A stretch of 64,000 nucleotides of DNA from Verrucomicrobiales bacterium (lineage in GTDB: Bacteria > Verrucomicrobiota > Verrucomicrobiia > Verrucomicrobiales > DEV007). The translations under genes were made by a program, and so were the position numbers. Position 1 is the first letter of the stretch. Every line of letters begins with the position of its first letter. Below, piece by piece: positions 43,998-52,366 of this stretch. The stretch lies in NCBI GenBank assembly GCA_029213195.1, contig JARGNI010000026.1, positions 19,975 to 83,974 on the forward strand. Reading direction: 5' to 3'. Under the pieces are notes generated by a model. That model was not told the DNA's origin. It searched no databases and saw only the letters and a list, made by a program, of their open reading frames with translations.

Positions 43998-44564
43998 TTA
44001 CACGGTCATGACGTCTTCTTCCTTCGCCGCGAGATGCTCGTCGATGCCCTTGACGTGTTTGTCGGTCAGCGTTTGGACTTCTTTCTCAAGGTCGTGGAAG
44101 GAGTCCTCCGTGATGGCACTCTCCTTGAGCGCGGACTTCAACTGGTCCATGCCATCCTTGCGTGCCGAGCGGATGCGAACCCGTCCTTGCTCGGCCATAT
44201 CGCGGATGATCTTCACGAGGTCTTTGCGTCGTTCTTCGGAGAGCTCCGGGATGGGGAGTCGAATGAGGCGACCGTCGGCTGCTGGGTTGATCCCGAGTTT
44301 CGACTCGCGGAGAGCACGATCGATGTCACCAATGATGGAGGGATCGTGCGGTTGCACAGTCAGCAGTCGAGGCTCGGGCGCGGAAACAAGGGCGAGCTGT
44401 TTCAGTGGCATCGAGGAGCCATAGGCTTCGACGTTGACGTTGATGTTGTCGAGCAGCGCCGGGCTTGCTTTGCCAGTTCGGATGCTGGACATTTCCGAGG
44501 ACACGAAATCCACGGCTTTCTGCATCGACTCGTCAGTTTCGAGTAGGAAGGTTTCTGGATCCAT
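43998..44564 (-). CDS. frr: ribosome recycling factor
   Basis: A protein of 188 residues, the normal length. It has the two-domain RRF layout: a three-helix bundle formed by residues 1-30 and 105-188, and a small beta domain between. Landmarks are SSIRTGKASPALLDNINVNVEAYGSSMPLKQLA, ERRKDLVKIIRDMAEQGRVRIRSARKDG and the C-terminal KHVKGIDEHLAAKE. It splits post-termination ribosomes together with EF-G. I set the start at the ATG 44564 (MDPETFLLETDESM); the longer frame upstream overlaps pyrH and is arginine-rich noise. It lies 48 bases after pyrH, a common bacterial gene pair. Confidence 0.97.
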   Translation of the reverse strand: MDPETFLLETDESMQKAVDFVSSEMSSIRTGKASPALLDNINVNVEAYGSSMPLKQLALVSAPEPRLLTVQPHDPSIIGDIDRALRESKLGINPAADGRLIRLPIPELSEERRKDLVKIIRDMAEQGRVRIRSARKDGMDQLKSALKESAITEDSFHDLEKEVQTLTDKHVKGIDEHLAAKEEDVMTV

Positions 44565-44611
44565 AGAGAGGTGGGGGTGTTGAAAAAGAGTAGGAGGAAT
44601 CGACCGAGAAA

Positions 44612-45334
44612 TCAATCGCCTCCGTGGACAATCGTGCCGATCTCCTCGCCCATGAGGGCCCGGCGAATATTGTCTCCTTCGTTCATGTTGAAAACCACGA
44701 TGGGGATCTTGTTGTCCTGACAAAGGGTAAAGGCCGTGCCGTCCATGACTTTCAGGTTCTGGCTGAGAGCGTCGTTGTAAGTCAGGGAATCGTAGCGGAC
44801 TGCGTCGTCGTTCTGGTTCGGATCCTTGTCGTAGACCCCGTCGACGTTGGTCGCCTTGAAGATGATGTCGGCTCCGATTTCGCTGGCTCGCAGGGCGGCG
44901 GTGGTGTCCGTGGTGAAGAAGGGGTTGCCCGTGCCTCCTCCGAAGATGACGACGCGACCTTTGTCGAGGTGGCGGATGGCGAGCCGCCGGATGAAGGACT
45001 CGGCGACGTTTTTCATCTCGATCGCGGTCTGCACTCGGCTGGGAACTCCCACGGCTTCGAGCATCGACTGGACGGCAAGGGCGTTCATCACTGTGGCGAG
45101 CATTCCGACGTAGTCGGCGGTCGCACGATCCATGCCCCGACCTGCGGCGGCGGCTCCTCGCCAGAAGTTTCCGCCTCCGACGACGATGGCCACTTCGAGA
45201 CCGGTCTGGTGGGCGGCTTTGATCTGGTTGGCGATTCCCTCGACGATCTCGGGAGAAATGTTGTCCTGACTGCCTGTTTCACGCAGCGCTTCTCCGCTGA
45301 GCTTCAGAATGACCCGTTTGAATTCTCTCGCCAT
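44612..45334 (-). CDS. pyrH: UMP kinase
   Basis: A protein of 240 residues of the amino-acid-kinase fold that phosphorylates UMP to UDP with ATP. It shows [10 protein letters not shown] at the start, [10 protein letters not shown] for nucleotide binding, [20 protein letters not shown], and [20 protein letters not shown], all standard for bacterial hexameric PyrH. The C-terminal [14 protein letters not shown] and [14 protein letters not shown] are also typical. It is followed by frr and preceded by fmt on the same strand. It also feeds UTP into the UDP-sugar routes of the glycan locus, although that is general metabolism and not special to this cluster. Confidence 0.97.
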   Translation of the reverse strand: MAREFKRVILKLSGEALRETGSQDNISPEIVEGIANQIKAAHQTGLEVAIVVGGGNFWRGAAAAGRGMDRATADYVGMLATVMNALAVQSMLEAVGVPSRVQTAIEMKNVAESFIRRLAIRHLDKGRVVIFGGGTGNPFFTTDTTAALRASEIGADIIFKATNVDGVYDKDPNQNDDAVRYDSLTYNDALSQNLKVMDGTAFTLCQDNKIPIVVFNMNEGDNIRRALMGEEIGTIVHGGD

Positions 45335-45391
45335 GGTATGCCTGTAATTCGCTCATCCTCCACTAACTGTGGCGAATTTCAAAGAGCAATC

Positions 45392-46348
45392 TTAGCCTTC
45401 TCCGAGAACGGTTCCGCTCGGCAGGTTCGTCCCCCGGAGGAAATCGGCCACGGGAAGTCGTTTTCGGCCTTCGAGCTGGAGGTCCCCGGTGAGGGCCAGC
45501 TGATCCTGTCCACAGGAGACGATCAGCCTTTCCCCCTCTGTTGCCAAGGTTCCGGGGGCGGATTCGGATCCCGGGATGACCTCGACGGGAGGAAAGATCT
45601 TGAGCTTCTTTGTCTCCCCGTTGAGATCGAGGGAGGTAGTCGTGCCAGGCCAGGGTGCATAGGCTCGGATCAATCGTTCGATCGAGGAAGCATCCCTGTT
45701 CCAATCGATCACTCCGTCGTCGCGTTCCAGTTTTCCTGCGTAGGTGACTTGGCTTTCGTCCTGCGGTTCTGCGCTTGCGGTTCCTTCGGCGAGAAGGGGC
45801 AGGCCGCGAGCCAGCAGTCGTGGACCGAGATCCGCGAGTTTGTCATGGAGCGAGCCGCCGGTGTCGTCTGGGAGGATCGGAGTCGTCTCCTTCAGGATCA
45901 TGTCACCGGCATCGAGTTTCGGGACGACATGCATCAGGGTGATCCCGGAGATCTCGTCACCGTCGCGGATCGCGGCCTGGATCGGAGAGGCTCCCCGATG
46001 ACGGGGGAGGAGAGAAGCATGGAGATTGACGCACCCCTTGGGAGGGAGTTCGAGCACCGTCCGAGGAAGAATCTGGCCGTAGGCCATGACCACGATCAGG
46101 TCGGGTCCGAGTTCTCGAAGTTTCTCGATGGATTCGGGTTCTTTTCGAAGACTCCCCGGCTGAATGACCTCGATGCCAGCCGCGATTCCGAGCTGCTTGA
46201 CCTCGGGAGCGACGAGCACCTGCTTTCGGCCGATCTTCTTGTCGGGTTGGGTGCAGATTCCCACGACTTCTCCCGGATTCTCATCGGAAAGCAGCCACCG
46301 AAGCGTCGGCAGGGCGATCTCCCCGGTTCCCATGAAAACAATGCGCAT
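45392..46348 (-). CDS. fmt: methionyl-tRNA formyltransferase
   Basis: A protein of 318 residues. The N-terminal Rossmann domain starts MRIVFMGTGEIALPTLRWLL and holds CVNLHASLLPRHRGASPIQAAI with the N-x-H...S-L-L-P-x-x-R-G catalytic signature, then GITLMHVVPKLDAGDMI. The C-terminal OB-like domain covers about residues 205-318 (YAPWPGTTT is a known landmark). It formylates initiator Met-tRNA. The ATG at 46348 was chosen because GAGAGGT precedes it and the family start aligns; the longer upstream frame is not coding. The gene is divergent from the exported-protein operon at 46543. Confidence 0.97.
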   Translation of the reverse strand: MRIVFMGTGEIALPTLRWLLSDENPGEVVGICTQPDKKIGRKQVLVAPEVKQLGIAAGIEVIQPGSLRKEPESIEKLRELGPDLIVVMAYGQILPRTVLELPPKGCVNLHASLLPRHRGASPIQAAIRDGDEISGITLMHVVPKLDAGDMILKETTPILPDDTGGSLHDKLADLGPRLLARGLPLLAEGTASAEPQDESQVTYAGKLERDDGVIDWNRDASSIERLIRAYAPWPGTTTSLDLNGETKKLKIFPPVEVIPGSESAPGTLATEGERLIVSCGQDQLALTGDLQLEGRKRLPVADFLRGTNLPSGTVLGEG

Positions 46349-46542
46349 ACCTCTCGAATGAGGATCGGCTCGGGGCAAAGAGCAACGAGAATGTTCGGCC
46401 TTGTCGCTCGGCTTCCTCGAAAGGCCGAATCTTTGGAGGGGGAGAAGGCTTGCGATGGCTTGCAAACCCGCTTTTCGGCAGTTATCGGTATGCCGTGCTG
46501 ATATCTGAATACGCAAAGCACGCCAGTTTAGTAGTTTACATC

Positions 46543-47496
46543 ATGAAAGGATTCTTCATTTTTCTCCTCATCTGTGCATTGGTCGTGGGTGGGTATTTCG
46601 CCTATGACCCCTACATCAAGCCTCTCCTCAAAGGGGATGAAGCTTCGATGACGGACGGTTCCCTGATCCGCAATGGCGGCAAGGAAGAGTCTCCTTCCGG
46701 TGAGGCGGGCAAGCCATCGCAGGGGAAGGCGACCCAGAAGCCATCTCCAGGGATGGCCAAGGCGACCAAGAAAGAGAAGAAACCCGAACCCAAGAAGTCG
46801 GAGCTCGATCTCCTCCTCGAGAAGAAGTATCCGATTCCGGACGTCCTGCCGCTCGAGCAGATTGTGGACGGGTGGAAGAATGTTCCCGCTCGCGCTTTCC
46901 CAGCGGAAGTCACTTCGAGCGAGACGATCCCTTTCCAGCTCGTGGTCAATGGTCAGGCCATCGGATCCAGCAATGTCGCTCCGGGGACGCCGCTGAAACC
47001 GCTCCGTCTCGAGGGTGCCATGCTGACGATCGGGAATCCTGCCAATCCGGGCATGAACGCAGCTGTTCCAGTCGACAAGACCGATTTCAAGCAGCGCATC
47101 ACGGCGCGCTACAATCAGTTCGTCGAGAAGGTCACGACCGACGCGGAACAGAAGCGGGACCGGGTGCGCAAGATCGTCGAAGCCGATCCTTCCAAGATGG
47201 CTCTGCTGACAGGGCAGCCTGCGAAGACGACTTCGCCGGATGATCCCCGGATCGGCCTGGTCAAGGATAGCCTACGCAATGGAGAGGCTGCCAGCGTGAC
47301 TCTCGAAGAGGCGACCTCCTTTGCTTGGAATGGCAGTGAGCGAATCGGTGGTGCTTTCGCCGGAACCTACGACACGGTGACGGTTCACTTCGAGGTGGCT
47401 ACTATTTTTGGTCGTTTCCCTGTCGATTACAAGGCGCTCATCCAGGGAAACAAGGTCGTGGGATGGATCGATCCGATCACGGAAGAGAAAATCTGA
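46543..47496 (+). CDS. single-pass membrane or exported protein of unknown function
   Basis: A protein of 317 residues. A hydrophobic helix at residues 2-24 (GFFIFLLICALVVGGYFAY) is followed by a low-complexity, lysine/proline-rich linker at about 40-90 (KATKKEKKPEPKK). From about residue 100 a globular region contains VDGWKNVPARAFPAEVTSSE and a closing part with FEVATIFGRFPVDYKALIQGNKVVGWIDP. I do not recognise a domain. The helix could be an uncleaved anchor, leaving the rest in the periplasm. It is the first gene of a plus-strand unit and its TGA overlaps the start of the esterase gene by one base, so a role with that enzyme is possible. The ATG 46543 is chosen over an upstream GTG-rich frame because it starts the helix. 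Confidence 0.72.
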   Translation: MKGFFIFLLICALVVGGYFAYDPYIKPLLKGDEASMTDGSLIRNGGKEESPSGEAGKPSQGKATQKPSPGMAKATKKEKKPEPKKSELDLLLEKKYPIPDVLPLEQIVDGWKNVPARAFPAEVTSSETIPFQLVVNGQAIGSSNVAPGTPLKPLRLEGAMLTIGNPANPGMNAAVPVDKTDFKQRITARYNQFVEKVTTDAEQKRDRVRKIVEADPSKMALLTGQPAKTTSPDDPRIGLVKDSLRNGEAASVTLEEATSFAWNGSERIGGAFAGTYDTVTVHFEVATIFGRFPVDYKALIQGNKVVGWIDPITEEKI

Positions 47497-49499
47497 TGAA
47501 GTCTCGGGTTGCCGTCATCGCGTGGAGCGGATTGCTTTCCGGTCTCATCGTCGGTGGCCACGCCCAGGATGAGAATGCGGGCGAGACCTCGCTCGCGCCC
47601 ATTCCTCCGATCGAGCGTCGACTCCCTCCTCGAGGGGAGGTGGAGCTGAAGAAGTCGGTTCGAGAAGATCTCGAGAAGCGGGTCCAGGAGCTCTCGGATC
47701 GTGTCTGGGAGATCGATTTCAAGGAAGATGCTGCGGATGTCGGCGCTTTGGTCAAAGCGGTGGAACTCGCCCTGGAGCACGGAGAGTTCTACAAGGAGGC
47801 CGATGTCGAACTCGCCACGGAAATCCTCGATCTGGCGCAGGAACGTCATCGCCTCATCGAGGAAGAGGATGCCACCCCCTGGGCCAGGGAATCGGGCCTG
47901 GTCGTGAGAGGCTATCGATCGAAGATTGATGATTCTTATCAGCCCTTCGGTCTCGAGATTCCGGCCGATCTCGATCGCAGCAAACCGGTGCCTCTTCTCG
48001 TCTGGCTTCACGGCCGTGGGGACAAGATAACCGATTTGCATTTCATTCAACGCTGTCGGACCAAGAGCCAGGCCTTCGGTGGAATGGTGGCGGACCAGCA
48101 GGATGCCATCATCCTTCACCCTTTCGGGCGGCATTGTGTGGGGTGGAAGCATGCGGGAGAGATCGACGTTTTTGAAGCCATTGCCCGGGTGCAGGAAGAG
48201 TATCTCATCGATCCTGATCGGATTGCGCTGGCTGGATTTTCCATGGGGGGTGCGGGTGCCTGGCATATCGGCGCCCACTGCCGGGACCAGTTCTGCGCGG
48301 TGCATGCCGGAGCCGGTTTTGCCGAAACCAAGGAATACAATGGCCTGACGCCAGATCAGTATCCTTCCGAAGTGGAGCAGATCCTGTGGCAGTGGTATGA
48401 CGTGCCTTCCTACGCGCGGAATCTTCGGAATGGGCCTTTGCTGGCGTATTCCGGTGCCGATGACAAGCAGAAGCAGGCGGCCGATCTCATGGCCCGGGAG
48501 CTGAAAAAGGTCGGTCATGATCTCCGACACGTCATTGGGGAGGGAATGGGGCACAAGTATCACCCGGACAGTGTTGTCGAAATTTGGGCGTGGCTGAAAG
48601 AAGCGTGGAAGGAGGGTCGCGACCTTTCTCCCGATCACATCCTTTGGCAGACGCCGACTCTGCGCTATCCCGGTTTTCAGTGGATGCAAATCCAGGGCCT
48701 GCACGAACACTGGACGCCTGCTATCGTCGAGGCGAACTGGAATCGAGAAACTCGAGAGATCGCGATCCAGTCGGAGAACGTGAGTTCGTTTCTCCTCGCT
48801 CCGGAAGACGGAAGCAATCTCGCGGGCTTGACCGTTCGGATCGGTGACCAAGAGGTTGCGATCGAGGATCCGGGCTTCGCCATCGAAGCAGCCCATCTGT
48901 CTCTCGATGAAAAGGGCGAATGGGCATGGGGCGAGCGCGAGGGCTTGCGAAAGCGTCCCGGTCTGCAAGGTCCGATCGACGACGCCTTCCTCTCTCGCTT
49001 CATCGTGGTCGGGCCGGATGAGGATCCTTCGGTGCCGCAGCTCTCTCGCTGGGTCGATTTTGAATCGGATCACTTTCGGAAACGGTGGAAGGCGCTGATG
49101 CGTGGAGAACTGCCGGAGATGGGCGCGAGCGAACTCGACTCCGACGATGTGCGCGACGCCAATCTCGTCTTGTGGGGCGATCCGAAATCGAATCCGGTCA
49201 TTGCGGAAATGATCGATCGTCTGCCTATCGAATGGGACGAAGAGAAATTCCGATTTCGTGGAAAGGAATATCGCAGCGACGAAGCGGTCCCGGTTTTCAT
49301 TTTTCCTAATCCTCTCAATCCGAATCGGTACGTGGTCATCAACAGTGGCCTGACCTTCCGGGAGGGGCATGACCGCACCAATTCCCTCCAGAACCCCAAG
49401 TTGCCGGACTGGGCTGTGGTGGGATTTGAACAGGATCCCGATGGGTTGGTGCCGGGGAAGATTCTGGATGCCGGCTTTTTCAGCGAATCGTGGAAATGA
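47496..49499 (+). CDS. secreted alpha/beta-hydrolase (esterase/prolyl-oligopeptidase-like)
   Basis: A protein of 667 residues with a signal peptide (residues 1-24, ending GGHAQ). A helical segment at about 45-125 precedes the hydrolase domain at about 150-375: VPLLVWLHGRGDK (oxyanion strand), nucleophile S249 in LAGFSMGGAGAW, acid D in YSGADDKQKQA and H in GMGHKYHPD. The fold resembles PHB depolymerase/LpqC and peptidase S9-like esterases. A C-terminal part of nearly 300 residues includes an all-beta segment and FRGKEYRSDEAVPVFIFPNPLNPNRYVVINSG, which looks like a substrate-binding or second domain found with these enzymes in Planctomycetes and Verrucomicrobia. The ATG overlaps the previous stop (TGATG). 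Confidence 0.85.
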   Translation: MKSRVAVIAWSGLLSGLIVGGHAQDENAGETSLAPIPPIERRLPPRGEVELKKSVREDLEKRVQELSDRVWEIDFKEDAADVGALVKAVELALEHGEFYKEADVELATEILDLAQERHRLIEEEDATPWARESGLVVRGYRSKIDDSYQPFGLEIPADLDRSKPVPLLVWLHGRGDKITDLHFIQRCRTKSQAFGGMVADQQDAIILHPFGRHCVGWKHAGEIDVFEAIARVQEEYLIDPDRIALAGFSMGGAGAWHIGAHCRDQFCAVHAGAGFAETKEYNGLTPDQYPSEVEQILWQWYDVPSYARNLRNGPLLAYSGADDKQKQAADLMARELKKVGHDLRHVIGEGMGHKYHPDSVVEIWAWLKEAWKEGRDLSPDHILWQTPTLRYPGFQWMQIQGLHEHWTPAIVEANWNRETREIAIQSENVSSFLLAPEDGSNLAGLTVRIGDQEVAIEDPGFAIEAAHLSLDEKGEWAWGEREGLRKRPGLQGPIDDAFLSRFIVVGPDEDPSVPQLSRWVDFESDHFRKRWKALMRGELPEMGASELDSDDVRDANLVLWGDPKSNPVIAEMIDRLPIEWDEEKFRFRGKEYRSDEAVPVFIFPNPLNPNRYVVINSGLTFREGHDRTNSLQNPKLPDWAVVGFEQDPDGLVPGKILDAGFFSESWK

Positions 49500-50260
49500 A
49501 GCCGCTGCCGCATTCGGGTCACGACATCGAGCTTCTCCTCGCTCGCTGGGATGCGCTTGCCGACAAGGCGGGGTGGAAGCGTGAGCAATTGTTCGCGGAG
49601 CAGGAGATGCCGATCTGGGTTTTTGAAACCGGAGATTCGGAGTCTCCGCACCAAACCTACATTTCTGCCGGAGTCCATGGAGATGAGTGCGCTCCGATCT
49701 GGGCACTCCTCGGGTGGGCCGAAGCGGGAGGGACCGAAGTCGATACCAACTTCGTTCTCATCCCCTGTTTCAATCCTGTGGGGATTGTCGAGAACACGCG
49801 GACGAATGGGAAGGGAGTGGATCTCAATCGGCATTTTCAAAACCGCGAGATTCCTCTCATCGAGGCCTGGCAGGACTATCTCGGGGATCGCCGCTTCGAT
49901 GTGGCGCTCAATCTTCACGAGGACTACGATGCGAAGGGCATCTATCTCTACGAGGTAGCGCGCGAGAATCCCGTTGGGGAAGAGATCCTCGCCGCATGCG
50001 AAGGGGTGATTCCTCGCGAAACCGCCGAGATGGTCGATGGCTCCGCTTTCCAGAACGGGCTCCTTAGTCACGACGAAGATGTCTCGGAAGTCATCGAGAA
50101 CGATCTCGAAGGAGGGTGGCCCGAGGCGCTCTACCTGTATGTCCATCATGTGATGAATTCCTACACCTTCGAGACTCCCAGTGAGTTCGACCTCGAACGA
50201 AGAATCGCGGCCCATCGGCGTTGTCTCGAAACGCTTTTTCCGGCCGGATCGAGGGACTGA
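49496..50260 (+). CDS. M14-family zinc deacylase/carboxypeptidase-like (AstE/AspA type)
   Basis: A protein of 254 residues. The zinc ligands of the M14 fold are visible: H61 and E64 in GVHGDECAP, and H141 in NLHEDYDAKG. GVDLNRHFQN supplies the N-R pair for substrate carboxylate binding, and YTFETPSEFDLERRIAAH includes the catalytic glutamate (TxETP). The small size without a prodomain or signal peptide points to the succinylglutamate desuccinylase/aspartoacylase branch or to cytoplasmic murein-peptide amidases (MpaA). The substrate is not certain. The ATG at 49496 overlaps the esterase stop (ATGA); an in-frame GTG two codons earlier is less likely. Confidence 0.88.
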   Translation: MKPLPHSGHDIELLLARWDALADKAGWKREQLFAEQEMPIWVFETGDSESPHQTYISAGVHGDECAPIWALLGWAEAGGTEVDTNFVLIPCFNPVGIVENTRTNGKGVDLNRHFQNREIPLIEAWQDYLGDRRFDVALNLHEDYDAKGIYLYEVARENPVGEEILAACEGVIPRETAEMVDGSAFQNGLLSHDEDVSEVIENDLEGGWPEALYLYVHHVMNSYTFETPSEFDLERRIAAHRRCLETLFPAGSRD

Positions 50261-50301
50261 TTTTTCTTTTCCTCCCCCTTGCGGATTCGTAGGGTCGCGG
50301 C

Positions 50302-51009
50302 ATGAAATTTCGAATCTCTCTCGGTGTCGCCGCAGTTCTTCTCTTTGCCTCGCTTCTTCGGGCGGAGGATGGAGTTCATCTCTTTGTTCTTTCCGGACAA
50401 TCGAACATGGCAGGTCATCGCCCGGACGAGGCATTCACCCCGGCGATCGAGAAGGCGCTGGGAAAGGAGAATGTCGTCATCGTTCAGGATGCCCAGGGCG
50501 GCCAGCCAATCTATCGTTGGTATAAGCAGTGGGAATCCCCGCAGGGCGACCAGCCGAAGAATCGCGGCGATCTTTATGATCGGCTCATGACCAAGGTCAA
50601 GCCAGCCATCCAGGGGAAGAAGCTCGCCTCCGTTTCCTTCTTCTGGATGCAGGGTGAGCGGGATGCCAAGATGGCCTGGGGCGATGTTTACGAGGACGCT
50701 TTGCTGGGGCTCTACACACAGTTCTGCAAGGATATTGGATTCGAGAATGTCATCTTCGTGAACGGGCGGTTGAGCGACTTCGATATGGGGAATCAGAAGT
50801 ATCCTCACTGGACCAAGATCCGCGAGATCCAGGTCAAGGTCGCCGAGGGCAATCCTCTTTTCGACTGGGTGGATACCGATGACCTCAACGACGGGAAGAA
50901 TCGCAAAGGCAAGCCGATCCAGAATGACCTTCACTACTCGGGTGAAGGCTACCAGACGTTTGGAGAAAGGATGGCAGAAAAGAGCCTGGCGCTCTTGAAG
51001 AAATCCTGA
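50302..51009 (+). CDS. secreted SGNH hydrolase, sialate-O-acetylesterase-like (SASA)
   Basis: A protein of 235 residues with a signal peptide (about 1-21, LLFASLLRAE). Catalytic serine S34 lies in FVLSGQSNMAGH, the block I signature of the SASA/DUF303 group of carbohydrate esterases. The glycine and asparagine blocks appear as VQDAQGGQ and SFFWMQGERDAKMA, and the histidine is in NDLHYSGEGYQTFGERM. Such enzymes remove acetyl groups from sugars of polysaccharides. It begins 41 bases after the M14 gene and probably closes that operon; the next gene is convergent. A role in breaking down acetylated algal or host glycans fits the sulfatases further along, by inference. Confidence 0.9.
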   Translation: MKFRISLGVAAVLLFASLLRAEDGVHLFVLSGQSNMAGHRPDEAFTPAIEKALGKENVVIVQDAQGGQPIYRWYKQWESPQGDQPKNRGDLYDRLMTKVKPAIQGKKLASVSFFWMQGERDAKMAWGDVYEDALLGLYTQFCKDIGFENVIFVNGRLSDFDMGNQKYPHWTKIREIQVKVAEGNPLFDWVDTDDLNDGKNRKGKPIQNDLHYSGEGYQTFGERMAEKSLALLKKS

Positions 51010-51021
51010 GGCGAGCGCCTA

Positions 51022-52350
51022 TTACGCAAAAACTTCCTTCACCACTTTCCCGCCTTCCGGTCCGGTGAGACGGTGTCGGCGTCCGGCGTGGCTGTAGGTG
51101 AGGTGTTCCGCGTCGAGCCCCATGAGGTGCAGGATGGTGGCGTGAAGATCACGGAAGTGGACTTTGCCTTCGACGGCGCGGGCGCCGGTCGGATCGGTGG
51201 CTCCGTGGACGTGACCGCCTTTGGTGCCGCCTCCCGCCATCCAGAAGGTGAATCCATTCGCATTGTGACCGGTCTCATTCTTTCCATTGTCGGGAGTGAG
51301 CCCGGGACGACCGAATTCTCCTCCCCAGACGACGAGGGTGTCGTCGAGGAGACCGCGTTGCTCCAGGTCTTCGAGGAGAGCAGCGATGGGGGCATCGGTG
51401 ACCTCGCAGTTGGCTTCGAGATCGCGTCGATGATTCTTGTGCTGATCCCAGCTCCCGTGATTGACCTCGATGAAACGGACGCCTGCTTCGGCGAAGCGCC
51501 TGGCGAGGAGGCATTGGCGACCAAAGTCCGACATCCGGCAGGTCCCCACGGGCCCCTTCTGGGCTCCCACTCGATATCGTTCCAGCGTCGCAGGGGACTC
51601 GTTGGAAAGGTCGAGGAGATCGGGGGCCGCCGTTTGCATGCGGAATCCCATTTCCATGGATTGGATGGCGTCGTCGAGTCCGGCCGGATCGTTGCGATGA
51701 CTCGCATGGTTCTGGTTCAGGAACTGGGTGTAGTCGAGCTGCTTCCGTTTTTCCGAGAGTGAGAAACGAGCCGGGTCCACGTTTCGAATGGTCGCTTCCG
51801 ACATGTTCTCCCCGTTTACCCCGATCGGGGTGCCGTTGTGAATCGACGGAAGAAAAGCACTCGAGTAGACCGAGGGGCGAGAGGTGTTCAGGCTGATGAA
51901 TCCCGGGAGGTTGTGGTTTGGTGTGCCCAGTCCGTAGCTGATCCAGGAGCCGAGGCTGGGACGTTCCCTGAGCCGGTCACCGGTATGAAGCTGGAGAAAG
52001 GACTGCGCGTGGATTCCGGTATCGGCGTGCATCCCGTTGAGGACACAGAGTTTGTCGGCATGCTTTGCCGTTTCGGGCATGAGCTCGGAGATCCAGAGCC
52101 CGCTCTGCCCGTGTTGGGAAAAGGAATAGACTGATCCCGGATGAGGTTTCTTCCCCGTCTGAGGCTTGTAGTCGAAGGTGTCTAGTTGGGCCGGGCCACC
52201 ACTCATGCAGAGAAAAATGACCCGTTTCGCCCGCGCTGGGAAAAGAGGTTTTCGTTCGGTGGAAGCCGCATCAGCGAGTCCACTGAAGGCAAGGTAGCCA
52301 AAGCCACAGGAAGTGGATTGGAGAAAGTGACGACGGTCGAGTTGTTGCAT
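51022..52350 (-). CDS. DUF1501 protein with Tat signal
   Basis: A protein of 442 residues. It begins [24 protein letters not shown], a twin-arginine signal (RRHFL), so it is exported folded. The sulfatase/alkaline-phosphatase-like core has [53 protein letters not shown] and [41 protein letters not shown], all hallmarks of DUF1501. The biochemical role is unknown. DUF1501 genes nearly always travel with a DUF1549/DUF1553 cytochrome-type gene, as here, where that gene lies 16 bases upstream in the same direction. The ATG at 52350 is chosen because it starts the Tat signal; the longer frame is not coding. Confidence 0.93.
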   Translation of the reverse strand: MQQLDRRHFLQSTSCGFGYLAFSGLADAASTERKPLFPARAKRVIFLCMSGGPAQLDTFDYKPQTGKKPHPGSVYSFSQHGQSGLWISELMPETAKHADKLCVLNGMHADTGIHAQSFLQLHTGDRLRERPSLGSWISYGLGTPNHNLPGFISLNTSRPSVYSSAFLPSIHNGTPIGVNGENMSEATIRNVDPARFSLSEKRKQLDYTQFLNQNHASHRNDPAGLDDAIQSMEMGFRMQTAAPDLLDLSNESPATLERYRVGAQKGPVGTCRMSDFGRQCLLARRFAEAGVRFIEVNHGSWDQHKNHRRDLEANCEVTDAPIAALLEDLEQRGLLDDTLVVWGGEFGRPGLTPDNGKNETGHNANGFTFWMAGGGTKGGHVHGATDPTGARAVEGKVHFRDLHATILHLMGLDAEHLTYSHAGRRHRLTGPEGGKVVKEVFA

Positions 52351-52366
52351 GGCGGGGTGGGGTCGG

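Noticed and set aside
44624..46501. Long open frame on the plus strand opposite pyrH and fmt.
   Set aside because: It lies antisense to two certain housekeeping genes and has no domain-like sequence. Similar antisense frames at 47427-49706 (minus), 54857-56119 (minus) and 62227-63897 (plus) have the same cause, the strong codon bias of the real genes.
51005..51030. AGGCG...CGCCT-like palindrome between two convergent genes.
   Set aside because: The loop would be too small for more than four pairs and there is no clear T run on either strand.
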